49,603 bases of DNA from the NCBI GenBank assembly GCA_045125095.1, contig JBGVMW010000302.1, forward strand, positions 1-49,603, written 5' to 3'. The notes beneath the pieces were generated by a model. It made no database searches, was not told where the DNA came from, and saw only the letters and a program-made list of their open reading frames with translations. Both the position numbers and the translations under genes were made by a program. This stretch comes from JBGVMW01 sp045125095. GTDB lineage: Bacteria; Bacillota; Clostridia; Lachnospirales; Lachnospiraceae. This document shows positions 24,744-34,082 of the stretch, piece by piece (the first letter of the stretch is position 1; every line of letters begins with the position of its first letter).

Positions 24744-24797
24744 CTCTATGCTTATGGGGGAATTTGTGATATAATGACCCATAAGTGTAGAGTTTTT
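24744..24797 (+). terminator. nrdD terminator with promoter in its loop
   Basis: CTCTATGCTTATGGG (24744-24758) pairs with CCCATAAGTGTAGAG (24778-24792) apart from two mismatches, then TTTTT. The 19-nt loop is long. Confidence 0.65.
24767..24775 (+). promoter_or_regulatory. Extended -10 promoter for two-component operon
   Basis: TGATATAAT (24767-24775) is a full extended -10 element. No good -35 is seen, which is usual for this class. It lies in the loop of the nrdD terminator, 97 bp before the regulator gene. Confidence 0.55.
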
Positions 24798-24871
24798 GTA
24801 ATTGTTCAGAACACAGACCACGAACAGTTACAAGTGTTATGTAAGAATGTGATGCGGAAAGGTGTACTGAT

Positions 24872-26389
24872 ATGTATCGTATTTTAATAGTAGATGATGA
24901 AAAAGTGGAAAGAAATGGAATTCGTTTCCTATTGCAAAAGTTAGGGTCAGAGTTCGAAATTAAGGAAGCACAGAACGGTAAGGTGGCATTGGAAATGTTA
25001 GAAAAAGAGGAAATGGATATCCTGCTTACCGATGTGAAGATGCCCTTTATGGATGGCATGGAGCTGATTGAGCGCGTGCGAGCATTGCAGATGAAGCTGT
25101 CTATTATTATTTTTAGTGGTCATAATGAATTTGAATATGCAAAAAAAGCAATGAAAGCGGGGGTATATGACTATATATTAAAGCCGGTAGACCCGAAGGA
25201 ATTTGAGAGTACAATGAACAAGGTACTGATGGATTTGGACAATGCAAAAGAGGAAGCGGTCATTAAGACAAAGGGCGAGGAATTCTTCCGTGAGCATATA
25301 TTATATTCTGTGGTAAATGGAGCCTCGAAGGAAGATATTGCGGCCAGAGCAGACGGCCTTCTTACCTTGGATTTTCTGGAGAACTACAAACGCATGCTGT
25401 TAGTAGAGTGTGGAGGAGAATTTTTCGGAAAAAACAATGAGAGATTTGCAGAACTTGTGGAAAAAGAATTGGCGTTGCCGTGCCAGTATCTGAACCTGAA
25501 CTCCCAACAAAGTATATTCATGCTTTTAGAGAACGCAGAAGGCGGATATATGCCGATTGCAGAAAAAATCCGCGAGATGATTTGGTCAACCTTCCATGAA
25601 AAATGCCATGTTGCCATTTCTAAGGAAATTTCCGGATTTGAGGATATTGCAGGGGCATTAGAAGAATGTGAATTGTTGATGGAGAATCGTTTTTACCAGA
25701 ATGAAACATATATTTATGTTGCGGATCGCAGTGAAGAAACTACGTTGATGCAGCAGTTGGATGATGACACGTTGATGAAACAGATGAAGCAGGATATTAA
25801 GATGAAGGATATGTCTGCATTGCGTGAACATTATGAGCGCTTATGTGAGCGATATCGGGTGAAGACCCAGTTCTCGCAGGTGTATATTAAATTCATCTTT
25901 TCTAATTTGTTAAAGGAATTTTATGAAGCGCTGCCGGAAAGAAACGAATCTGAGTTAAACAAAGAAATTGATGCTTTGTATCGTGCGTCAGATTTTGAAC
26001 AGATGCTTGCGTTGGTGGACAAGAACATTAAAAAGTTAGAGGAAGTCTTTGACAGTAACCCGCAGCTTGCCCATAGAGAAGTAGATACTGTTAAAAAATA
26101 TATTTATGAGCATTACAGTGAGGAAATCAGCGTAGAACAGTTGGCTGAGCTGGTTTACATGGCACCGAGTTATTTAAGCTTTATTTTCAAAAAAGAGACG
26201 GGACAGAACTTGAGTAAGTTTATCAAAGCTTACCGGATGGAAAAAGCAAAAGAAATGTTGGAGAGTACCCATAATAAGATAGTAGCCATCAGTAACGCCG
26301 TCGGATATCCTAATGTTTCCTATTTCTGTCAGAGCTTCCGTGAATATTATGGAATTAGTCCTCAGAAGTTCCGGAGCAATGGAGAGTAG
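24872..26389 (+). CDS. YesN-type response regulator with AraC DNA-binding domain
   Basis: A 505-residue cytoplasmic transcription activator. The receiver domain (1-120) has the acidic pair DDE near residue 9, phospho-acceptor D54 (LLTDVKMPFMDG) and the conserved Lys in ILKPVDP. A central helical region of about 270 residues of unknown role follows. The C-terminal AraC-type double helix-turn-helix (about 405-502) contains SVEQLAELVYMAPSYLSFIF and AISNAVGYPNVSYFCQSFRE. The sensor kinase gene follows after 5 bp. Such pairs normally switch on the adjacent sugar-uptake operon, here the maltodextrin genes from 28518. Confidence 0.93.
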   Translation: MYRILIVDDEKVERNGIRFLLQKLGSEFEIKEAQNGKVALEMLEKEEMDILLTDVKMPFMDGMELIERVRALQMKLSIIIFSGHNEFEYAKKAMKAGVYDYILKPVDPKEFESTMNKVLMDLDNAKEEAVIKTKGEEFFREHILYSVVNGASKEDIAARADGLLTLDFLENYKRMLLVECGGEFFGKNNERFAELVEKELALPCQYLNLNSQQSIFMLLENAEGGYMPIAEKIREMIWSTFHEKCHVAISKEISGFEDIAGALEECELLMENRFYQNETYIYVADRSEETTLMQQLDDDTLMKQMKQDIKMKDMSALREHYERLCERYRVKTQFSQVYIKFIFSNLLKEFYEALPERNESELNKEIDALYRASDFEQMLALVDKNIKKLEEVFDSNPQLAHREVDTVKKYIYEHYSEEISVEQLAELVYMAPSYLSFIFKKETGQNLSKFIKAYRMEKAKEMLESTHNKIVAISNAVGYPNVSYFCQSFREYYGISPQKFRSNGE

Positions 26390-26394
26390 AGTAT

Positions 26395-28170
26395 ATGCTG
26401 AAAAAATGGCTTGATAATATGACGGTACAACAGAAAATGATTCTTATTTATGGAGTCGTAGGATTTGTTCCGATTGTAATTTTGTTTCTGTTTTGTTCGG
26501 CGAAGATGAATCAGATATTGACCGATAGAGAAACAACGAATATCCAGTCTTTTTTGTACCAGTCAAAAGAACAGATGGATAATCAGCTTGCCATATATAA
26601 TAATTTATCTGATTATATTTCCTTTAACGAGTCGATTGCCCAGGTGCTAGGTTGGGATGATACGTCAGAAAATGAAATGTCTGACTTGGGCACAGGTTCG
26701 AACTATGAACTATATGAGCAGATAACGAATGTGGTAGATCCCCTTCTGAACTCTATAAAATATTTTCATGAAGATGTGGAGCAGGCAACAATTTATACTG
26801 GCGTGAACACGGTGGAGCACGATACGCTGCTGGCACCTATTACATCAGCGCAGGAAACATTCTGGTACAGAGATGTGGTGGAAACGCAAAATATCCTGTG
26901 GTATGTCAATAAGGAAAAGAAGGAAGTATTTTCTGCTAGAAAGATGCCAATGTTAGAAAAGAAAAGCGTACTTGGTATCTTCTATTTAAAGGTTAATTAT
27001 GAAAAACTGTTTCAAGTGTTTGAACAGAGCTTGTATCATAATTTTGGATTATTTATTGTAGATGAAAATAACCAGCTGATCTACGAGAATCATAATTTTG
27101 ATGAAGATAACGAAAAGCGGCAACTTGAATATGAACAACTAGAAGATGATATTGTAGAGTTGGAAGGGAAAAATAATGTTATAACGGTGAAAAAGCAGGA
27201 TGAAAATTACCTGCTAGTAAGAGAGCAGTCAAATAAAACTGGTTGGACAATTGCGTTCTATATGCCTTCAGAATTGATTGTAGGACCAACACAGCCGCTG
27301 AAAGCATTGACTGTATTGACGATGATACTGGCAGTGGCAGCGGCAGGAATTGCGCTGGTGGCTTTTTCGCGTCTGATTGGTAACCGCCTTCGTAAGCTGC
27401 AGAAAATGATGAGTGAGGTAGAAGAGGGGAGACTGGATTTTGAGATGGCAGGCACCAATACCAATGGTGATGAAATTGATGACCTGTTTAGAAGTTTTGG
27501 AAAGATGATAAGCCAGATTAAGATTCTGATACAGGAAGTATATCAGGGGGAAATACGTCAGAAGCAATATGAGATGCGGGCGTTGCAGGCGCAGATTAAT
27601 CCGCATTTTTTGTATAATTCCTTATCCTTGATCAATTGGAAGGCACTAGAAGCAGAACAGGCCGATATTAGTAAAATTACATTGGCACTTTCTACCTTTT
27701 ATCGTACGTCGCTGAATAAAGGCGGGAACCTTCTGCGGGTAGCAGATGAAATCAACAATTGTAAATCTTACTTAGAGATTCAACTTTATATGCATGATTA
27801 TGAATTTGAAGTGGAATTCCGTGTGGAGGAAGAAATATTAGATTGCGAAACGATTAACCTGATTTTACAGCCTTTAGTAGAAAATGCAATTGAGCATGGA
27901 ATTGATCTGAAGGAAGACGGGGAACGTGGCAAGCTGATTGTATCGGGGTACCGGGATGGAGAAAAAATCATACTTAAGGTAGAAGATAATGGTGTGGGAA
28001 TTGAACCGGAAAAAACAACGGAGATGTTATCTGTACAATCGAAAGGCTATGGTGTTCGCAATGTGAATGAAAGAATTCAGCTGCAATATGGAAATGCCTA
28101 TGGTTTGCAGGTGAAAAGTAAACCGGGAACAGGTACGGCTGTGTTTATTCATCTTCCTTACATTAAATAG
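26395..28170 (+). CDS. YesM-type sensor histidine kinase
   Basis: A 591-residue membrane kinase. A first membrane helix (about 15-35) and a second (about 300-325) flank an extracellular sensing domain of about 260 residues, probably Cache-like. A HAMP linker follows (about 325-378), then the His_kinase domain with phospho-acceptor H404 (QINPHFLYNSL) and HATPase_c (about 475-588, LVENAIEHGID, VEDNGVGIEP, GYGVRNVNERIQLQYG). It partners the regulator upstream, and the likely signal is an extracellular sugar or a loaded binding protein, judged from context only. A terminator lies 46 bp downstream. Confidence 0.92.
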   Translation: MLKKWLDNMTVQQKMILIYGVVGFVPIVILFLFCSAKMNQILTDRETTNIQSFLYQSKEQMDNQLAIYNNLSDYISFNESIAQVLGWDDTSENEMSDLGTGSNYELYEQITNVVDPLLNSIKYFHEDVEQATIYTGVNTVEHDTLLAPITSAQETFWYRDVVETQNILWYVNKEKKEVFSARKMPMLEKKSVLGIFYLKVNYEKLFQVFEQSLYHNFGLFIVDENNQLIYENHNFDEDNEKRQLEYEQLEDDIVELEGKNNVITVKKQDENYLLVREQSNKTGWTIAFYMPSELIVGPTQPLKALTVLTMILAVAAAGIALVAFSRLIGNRLRKLQKMMSEVEEGRLDFEMAGTNTNGDEIDDLFRSFGKMISQIKILIQEVYQGEIRQKQYEMRALQAQINPHFLYNSLSLINWKALEAEQADISKITLALSTFYRTSLNKGGNLLRVADEINNCKSYLEIQLYMHDYEFEVEFRVEEEILDCETINLILQPLVENAIEHGIDLKEDGERGKLIVSGYRDGEKIILKVEDNGVGIEPEKTTEMLSVQSKGYGVRNVNERIQLQYGNAYGLQVKSKPGTGTAVFIHLPYIK

Positions 28171-28215
28171 TAAATATTATATGTTTTAAAACGGTACAAA
28201 GTAATGAAAAAACAA

Positions 28216-28268
28216 AGATGTCGTTTTTGGTTGTTTTTAGCATATCAAAAATGACATCTGTTTTATTT
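28216..28268 (+). terminator. Terminator of two-component operon
   Basis: AGATGTCGTTTTTG (28216-28229) pairs with CAAAAATGACATCT (28246-28259) with one wobble, then GTTTTATTTT. Confidence 0.8.
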
Positions 28269-28431
28269 TGGCAAAAAGAACGCATAAATCATACAAAAAA
28301 GATGAGCTGAAAGATATTTTTATGGTGCAAAAAGTCAAGGATATCAAAAAAATAAGAAATATGTTGTGAAAAACTTAAAAATCTGATATGTTTCTAAAAT
28401 CATTGATATTTATCTTTTGAGACAAATCCCC

Positions 28432-28450
28432 TATAATAGGTCTGTAAACG
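28432..28450 (+). promoter_or_regulatory. -10 element and half-cre-like site of maltodextrin operon
   Basis: TATAAT at 28432-28437. The -35 position (TTTATC, 28409-28414, 17-bp spacing) is poor, as expected for an activator-dependent promoter. TGTAAACG (28443-28450) matches the left half of a catabolite-responsive element at the start site; the right half does not match. Confidence 0.4.
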
Positions 28451-28517
28451 AAAAGGGTGCAAATTGTAATTAGTACATAGCACCTGTAATATTTTCTTAA
28501 AATCGGGAGGAAAATTT

Positions 28518-29867
28518 ATGAAGGCGAAAAAAGTAAGTGCAATGTTACTTGCAACAGCAATGGCTACAGCTTCTTTAGCAGGCTGTGGTGGAGATGATAA
28601 GAAGGCTGATCCAACAGCAGCTCCAGAAGCTACAGAAAGCACATCTGGCGGTGAAGCTGGTACATCTGACGGAGATACATCTAACAGTGATGCAGAAGCT
28701 ACAACAAATCCAGCAGATGAAGAACCAATCAAAACTACTCTTACAGTATGGAGTCCATCAGAAGACCAGTCTGCAGAGCAGGGTGAATGGTTACAGACAA
28801 TGTGTGAAGCATTCAAGGCTGAGCATCCAAACTGGGATATTACATTCGAATATGGTGTTTGTGCAGAAGGTGATGCAAAACAGAACGTAACTCAGGACGT
28901 TCAGGCAGCAGCAGACGTTTATATGTATGCTAACGATAACATCTCTGACTTAGTTTCTGCAAATGCTTTAGCTAAAATCGGTGGTGAAACAGAAACATAC
29001 GTAAAAGAAACAAACTCTCAGTCTATCGTAGATTCTGTTACAGTAGATGGTTCTGTATATGGTATTCCATTTACAACAAATACATGGTTTATGTACTATG
29101 ACAAGAGCAAGTTCACAGAGGAAGATGTTAAGAGCTTAGATGCAATGCTTGCTAAAGATGTTGTATCTTTCCCATTAAAGAATACATGGTACTTTGCTTC
29201 TTTCTATGTAGCTAATGGTTGTACATTCTTCGAAGATAGCTACAATGAAGCAGCTGGAATTGACTTCAGCGGTGACAAGGCAACAGCAGTTACTAACTAC
29301 CTTGTGGATTTAGTTGCTAACCCTAACTTCTTATTAGATGATGGTGGTGCTGGTATCGCAGCTCTTAGAGAAGGAAAAGCAGGTGCTATCTTCTCTGGTT
29401 CTTGGGATTTCAACTCAGTTAAAGAAATCTTAGGCGACAACCTTGGTGTTGCAAGCTTACCTACAGTTACAATTGATGGTGCAGAAAAGCAGTTAAAAGC
29501 ATTTGCTGGTTCTAAGGCTATCGGTGTTAACCCTAACACAGAATATCCTCAGGTTGCTTTAGCATTAGCTAAATTCTTAGCTAGTCCGGAAGCTCAGCAG
29601 AAACATTATGAATTAAGAGCTGTTGTTCCATGTAACACAGAATTATTAGCTCAGGAACCAATCGTAAGTGATGCATTAGTACTTGCTCAGAATGATACAT
29701 TCGAGAATACTTCAATCATCCAGCCATACGTAAAGAAGATGAGTAACTACTGGACAGCATCAGATGCTATGGCTCCAGCTATTATCAATGGTGAAGTTAC
29801 ACATGACAATGCGGCTGAAAAGACAGAAGAATACAATACAGCATTAAATACAGATGTCGCTGAATAA
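28518..29867 (+). CDS. Maltose/maltodextrin-type ABC transporter substrate-binding lipoprotein
   Basis: A 449-residue exported family-1 solute-binding protein. The signal peptide ends at the lipobox SLAGC (Cys near residue 23). A low-complexity Thr/Ala/Ser/Glu/Asp linker extends to about residue 75. The binding fold follows, with TVWSPSEDQSAEQGEWLQ, YGIPFTTNTWFMYYDKS and AIFSGSWDFNS. Codon choice (GCT, GGT, TCT, AAC) is much more biased than in the kinase genes upstream, a mark of high expression. A terminator right after it (29905) should keep transcript levels above those of the permeases. The sugar specificity is inferred from the amylolytic neighbours. Confidence 0.92.
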   Translation: MKAKKVSAMLLATAMATASLAGCGGDDKKADPTAAPEATESTSGGEAGTSDGDTSNSDAEATTNPADEEPIKTTLTVWSPSEDQSAEQGEWLQTMCEAFKAEHPNWDITFEYGVCAEGDAKQNVTQDVQAAADVYMYANDNISDLVSANALAKIGGETETYVKETNSQSIVDSVTVDGSVYGIPFTTNTWFMYYDKSKFTEEDVKSLDAMLAKDVVSFPLKNTWYFASFYVANGCTFFEDSYNEAAGIDFSGDKATAVTNYLVDLVANPNFLLDDGGAGIAALREGKAGAIFSGSWDFNSVKEILGDNLGVASLPTVTIDGAEKQLKAFAGSKAIGVNPNTEYPQVALALAKFLASPEAQQKHYELRAVVPCNTELLAQEPIVSDALVLAQNDTFENTSIIQPYVKKMSNYWTASDAMAPAIINGEVTHDNAAEKTEEYNTALNTDVAE

Positions 29868-29904
29868 TTAAACTGAACATTTGTAAGAAATAAATGATTT
29901 GGTT

Positions 29905-29935
29905 CAGGGCGTTTCGAGAGAAACGCCCTGTTTTT
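29905..29935 (+). terminator. Intra-operon terminator after binding-protein gene
   Basis: A perfect 11-bp stem CAGGGCGTTTC/GAAACGCCCTG (29905-29915, 29920-29930), GAGA loop and T5. Partial read-through would give excess binding protein over permease. Confidence 0.92.
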
Positions 29936-29996
29936 AAGAAAAGGGTTAGGATTGTATACATCGCAACATATCAAACGATTGGCAGGAGGTTGCAAC

Positions 29997-31379
29997 ATGA
30001 GCGAATTAAAAAAGAAAAGAAAGAAAGTAAAAGATTTCGAAACCCCTTATACTGTTCTTAATATGCTGAAAGATAAGGGTGTAGTAACGAAGCTGTCAAT
30101 GCTTGTTATGGGATTGGCAAATATCGTGTATGGTCAGATTATCAAAGGTCTGATGTTTTTAGCAATGGAAGTTGGTTTCATTGTGTTTATGGTAAAAAAA
30201 GGGTTTGAATTTTTGGTGGATTTGGTGAATCTGGGCGGAGAGCCACAGCAGGAAGTCTGGAATGAAGCCAAAGGTATATTTGAATATGTAGCTGGTGACA
30301 ACACAGTATTGATGTTATTATACGGTGTGTTAACAGTTGGAATGACATTGTTATTTGTTTTTATGTGGAGAACTTCTGTATGCAGTGGTTACAAAGCATA
30401 CAGTTTAAAAAGAGATGGTAAGCATGTAAATAACTTCTGGCAGGATATTAAGGACTTATTCAATGAGAATTTGCATAAGTTATTGTTAACATTGCCGGTA
30501 TCTGGTATTCTTATTTTTACAATTTTGCCATTGACTTATATGATTACTATGGCATTTACAAACTATAGTAAAATAAATGACCATTTAGTATTGTTTGACT
30601 GGGTAGGGCTTGATAACTTTAAGAAGGTATTTAGTATTTCAGATTCTATTGGTAAAGAGTTCTGGTCAGTGTTAGGATGGACATTAGTCTGGGCTGTGTT
30701 AGCAACTGGACTTAACTATATATTGGGTATGATTCTGGCGATTGTTATCAACAGAAAAGATACAAAAATCAAAGGATTCTGGAGATTCTGCTTTGTTTTA
30801 TCAGCAGCGATTCCACAGTTCGTATCTCTGTTGATTATGAGAAGTATGTTACAGCAGAATGGTGCGATTAATGTATTTTTACAGAATTGGGGATTCATTG
30901 ACAGCCCGTTGCCATTCCTTACAGATGCGACATGGGCAAGAGCAACGGTTGTAATTATCAACTTATGGGTAGGTATTCCATTTACTTTATTACAGGTAAC
31001 TGGTATCTTGCAGAATATCCCGGCAGAATTATATGAAGCTGCCAAGGTGGATGGTGCCAATGCATTTATTACATTCTTCAAGATTACATTACCATACATG
31101 TTGTTTGTTACAACACCATATTTGATTACAACATTTACTGGTAACGTAAATAACTTCAACGTTATCTTCCTGTTATCTGGTGGTGCTCCGACTCCGGTAG
31201 GTGGTACTGCTGGTAAGACAGACCTTTTAGTAACATGGTTATACAAGTTGACTGTAGATAAACAGTATTTCAACTTAGGTGCGGTAATTGGTATTATGAC
31301 ATTCGTTGTATTAGCAATTGTATCCCTGGTGACATATAGAAATACAGGTTCTTATAAGAATGAGGAGGGATTCATGTAA
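29997..31379 (+). CDS. ABC sugar transporter permease, MalF type
   Basis: A 460-residue inner-membrane permease, longer than a minimal MalF subunit. It has two N-terminal hydrophobic segments (about 30-60 and 95-125), then the transport core with six helices. The cytoplasmic EAA loop that contacts the ATPase is seen as ELYEAAKVDGANAFITFFKITLPY (about 340-365). ATG 29997 follows AGGAGG with 7-nt spacing. It pairs with the next gene, which overlaps it by one base (TAATG). No ATPase gene is present in the locus, so a shared MsmK-like ATPase must be supplied from elsewhere. Confidence 0.93.
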   Translation: MSELKKKRKKVKDFETPYTVLNMLKDKGVVTKLSMLVMGLANIVYGQIIKGLMFLAMEVGFIVFMVKKGFEFLVDLVNLGGEPQQEVWNEAKGIFEYVAGDNTVLMLLYGVLTVGMTLLFVFMWRTSVCSGYKAYSLKRDGKHVNNFWQDIKDLFNENLHKLLLTLPVSGILIFTILPLTYMITMAFTNYSKINDHLVLFDWVGLDNFKKVFSISDSIGKEFWSVLGWTLVWAVLATGLNYILGMILAIVINRKDTKIKGFWRFCFVLSAAIPQFVSLLIMRSMLQQNGAINVFLQNWGFIDSPLPFLTDATWARATVVIINLWVGIPFTLLQVTGILQNIPAELYEAAKVDGANAFITFFKITLPYMLFVTTPYLITTFTGNVNNFNVIFLLSGGAPTPVGGTAGKTDLLVTWLYKLTVDKQYFNLGAVIGIMTFVVLAIVSLVTYRNTGSYKNEEGFM

Positions 31380-32251
31380 TGAGTGCAAAAGTTACAACTT
31401 CTATGAAAGCAAAGAAAACAGTTACAAATTGTATTGTTCATGTAATTTTGGCTATCCTGTCGTTTGTCTGGGTTGTGCCGATTATCTGGGTTATTTTAAC
31501 CAGTTTCCGTAAGCAGAAGGGTGCATATGTAACCTCCTTCTTCCCTAAGGAATATACATTGGATAACTATAAGAAATTGTTTACAGATACCTCTATTTTG
31601 AACTTCCCGCAGATGTTCATGAATACATTGATTATTTCTATCTTTGTATGTATTATTTCTACGTTTTTTGTATTGTCAGTGGCATACTGTATGTCAAGAC
31701 TTCGTTTTAAAATTCGTAAGACTTACATGAACATTGCTATGATCATTGGCTTGTTCCCTGGATTTATGTCGATGGTAGCTGTTTACTACATTTTGAAAAC
31801 GATTGGTTTATCAGAGGGCTCTATGATTCGAGTGGCGTTGATACTGGTATATTCCGCTGGTTCGGGTGCAGGCTTCTATGTTGCGAAGGGCTTCTTTGAT
31901 ACCATTCCAAAGGCATTAGATGAGTCGGCATACTTAGATGGAGCTACAAAGTTCCAGGTATTCTCAAGAATCACGATTCCGCTTAGTAAGCCGATTGTAG
32001 TGCATACCGTATTAACCTCTTTCTTAGGACCATGGTTAGACTTCATTTTCGCAAAGGTTATCTGCCGTGCCGATTCTAAGTATTTCACTGTATCAATCGG
32101 TTTGTGGAGGATGCTTGAAAAAGAATATGTTGATAACTGGTATACCTGTTTCGCAGCTGGTGCGGTATGTATTTCTGTGCCGATTGCAATCTTATTCATT
32201 GTAATGCAGCGTTTCTACACCGAAGGTTTATCTGGTGCGGTAAAGGGTTAA
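31379..32251 (+). CDS. ABC sugar transporter permease, MalG type
   Basis: A 290-residue inner-membrane permease with six hydrophobic helices. The EAA loop is DESAYLDGATKFQVFSRITIP (about 180-200). The start codon overlaps the stop of the MalF-type gene (TAATG), so the two are translationally coupled and made in equal amounts. It forms the heterodimeric channel of a carbohydrate importer that works with the binding protein at 28518. Confidence 0.94.
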   Translation: MSAKVTTSMKAKKTVTNCIVHVILAILSFVWVVPIIWVILTSFRKQKGAYVTSFFPKEYTLDNYKKLFTDTSILNFPQMFMNTLIISIFVCIISTFFVLSVAYCMSRLRFKIRKTYMNIAMIIGLFPGFMSMVAVYYILKTIGLSEGSMIRVALILVYSAGSGAGFYVAKGFFDTIPKALDESAYLDGATKFQVFSRITIPLSKPIVVHTVLTSFLGPWLDFIFAKVICRADSKYFTVSIGLWRMLEKEYVDNWYTCFAAGAVCISVPIAILFIVMQRFYTEGLSGAVKG

Positions 32252-32281
32252 TTAATTTAAATATTGTAAAAGGAAACCAAG

Positions 32282-33976
32282 ATGAAAAAAAAGGTATTGT
32301 GTTTCCTGTTAGGAGGCGCAGTTATGTGGAGTGGCTGCGCCTCTACTTTACAGGAACAAATGCAACTCCCGATCACGCATACAGATAATACAGCACAGTG
32401 GGAGGAGGCAAAAACAACTCCATATGGAAAATATCCGGAATTGGTTACCTATACATTAGGTAAAATGACTGGTACCAATAATTCCAATATGCCAGAAGGA
32501 GATACATACGAAGATAATGTATATACTCGATATCTAATGGATTTGCTAAACATCCAGAATACAGATGCATTTGAGGCAACAGATGCACAATATAGTACGA
32601 ACGTTACTATGGCGATGGCATCTGGTAAACTGCCAGATGTAATGGTGGTGGATAATTACGAAGATTTGGCTTTGCTTGTGGAAGCTGACATGATAGAAGA
32701 TTTATCAGAAGCTTACGAAAATTGTGCAAGTGATATGATTAAAGAAATATATGCAAGTTATGGTGATTCCATCTTTAATAACGTGATGTTTAATGGAAAG
32801 CTGATGGCAATACCAGAGACTAACATTTCTGATGGTCCCAATCTTTTATGGCTTCGAAAGGACTGGTTAGATGAATTAAATCTGTCTGAGCCGAAGACCT
32901 TAGCAGATGTGGAAACCATAGTACGAGCGTTTATGGAAGAACATCCGGGAAATGCGGCGGGTGAGACAACCGGATTGATTTGCAGTTCTACATTAACAGG
33001 TGAAAAAGGCTATAGTTATGAGTATCTTGTAGATATAGTGTTTGCTAATTTTGGAGCATATCCGAAGCATTGGATAGAAAATGACAATGGAGAGGTTGTA
33101 TATGGCTCTGTGCAGCCAGAGGTAAAAAATGCACTTCGCTTTTTGAATCGATGGTACAATGAGGGAATTCTGGATAAAGATTTTCTGTTAAGAACATCGA
33201 GCAATCTCATTGAGTTGATCGTTCAGGGAAAATGCGGAGCGTTCTTTGGTCCGTGGTGGGCACCCAATAATCCACTTTGTGACGCGATGCAAGCAGAATC
33301 CGGTGCAGAATGGAGACCGTATCTGATATCAACGGATGGAAGTGGTGTAACAACATACTGTAACCAGAGTCCAAGCTATAAGTATGTGGTAGTTCGTAAA
33401 GGTTATGCACACCCGGAACTGGTTGTGAAACAGATTAGTGCGTTGTTTGACTATGCGACAAATGACTTGACGGACACAACAGAGATGGAGCAGTATTTCC
33501 AACAGAATGTTGATCCTACGGCGCGTCCGCTTGCCATTAATGTAGATTTTAATGATGCATTGATGCGTTGCTATGATGGCATAAAGGATGTCATGGCAGG
33601 AAGACGGTCTGCGGACACGTTGTCCCTTGTGGAGAGGGCGTACTACCAATCCTGTAAACTGTATATGGAGAGTCAGGAATTAGCTGGAATTGATGAATGG
33701 GCGGCGTATGCGTCGCGAATTGAGGCTTGTTCGTTGATTGCAGAAGGTAATATAGAAAAGAAGGAATCTCTGTTTTTTGGAACAACAGAAACCATGAAAT
33801 CAGAATGGTGGAAGCTTAAAGTAAAAGAACAAAATACATTTTTACAGATTATAACAGGAGATAAGGATATTTCTTATTTCGACCAATTTGTGACAGAGTG
33901 GAATAATGAAGGCGGTAATGCAATTACCCAAGAAGTTCGAATATTCTTAGATGAAAAGAACGCTGCTGAGCCGTAA
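32282..33976 (+). CDS. Second extracellular solute-binding lipoprotein
   Basis: A 564-residue exported lipoprotein with a signal peptide ending at the lipobox WSGC. The large mature domain resembles the longer LplA-type family-1 binding proteins, with MAMASGKLPDVMVVDNYEDL, LWLRKDWLDELNLSEPKT and AFFGPWWAPNN. It lies 30 bp after the permease genes, yet the operon already has a binding protein, so it either broadens the transporter's substrate range or acts as a sensor subunit for the YesM-type kinase. Its codon use is unbiased, so it is probably less abundant than the first. A terminator overlaps its last codons (33959-33998). Confidence 0.85.
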   Translation: MKKKVLCFLLGGAVMWSGCASTLQEQMQLPITHTDNTAQWEEAKTTPYGKYPELVTYTLGKMTGTNNSNMPEGDTYEDNVYTRYLMDLLNIQNTDAFEATDAQYSTNVTMAMASGKLPDVMVVDNYEDLALLVEADMIEDLSEAYENCASDMIKEIYASYGDSIFNNVMFNGKLMAIPETNISDGPNLLWLRKDWLDELNLSEPKTLADVETIVRAFMEEHPGNAAGETTGLICSSTLTGEKGYSYEYLVDIVFANFGAYPKHWIENDNGEVVYGSVQPEVKNALRFLNRWYNEGILDKDFLLRTSSNLIELIVQGKCGAFFGPWWAPNNPLCDAMQAESGAEWRPYLISTDGSGVTTYCNQSPSYKYVVVRKGYAHPELVVKQISALFDYATNDLTDTTEMEQYFQQNVDPTARPLAINVDFNDALMRCYDGIKDVMAGRRSADTLSLVERAYYQSCKLYMESQELAGIDEWAAYASRIEACSLIAEGNIEKKESLFFGTTETMKSEWWKLKVKEQNTFLQIITGDKDISYFDQFVTEWNNEGGNAITQEVRIFLDEKNAAEP

Positions 33977-33998
33977 AAGGAGAAGTAGCGTTTTTGTT
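33959..33998 (+). terminator. Terminator overlapping end of second binding-protein gene
   Basis: AACGCTGCT (33959-33967) pairs with AGTAGCGTT (33984-33992) with one wobble, then TTTTTGTTT. The left arm lies in the coding sequence. Confidence 0.65.
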
Positions 33999-34082
33999 TA
34001 TACACCAGGAATACAAAGTTTTATTATAAAATGTCATGCATGAAATTTTCAAGCCACAATGGTGGCAGAATGAGAGGAAAAT

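Larger units (their letters stand above)
28171..28517. other. Intergenic region upstream of maltodextrin operon
   Basis: No gene. It contains the terminator of the two-component operon (28216-28268), an AT-rich stretch and, near the end, a -10 element with a half-cre-like sequence for the binding-protein gene. Confidence 0.7.

Noticed and set aside
24738..24871. Missing or hidden nrdG gene after nrdD
   Set aside because: The spacer is only 134 bp and has a terminator; no radical-SAM CxxxCxxC motif was seen in any protein of the window.
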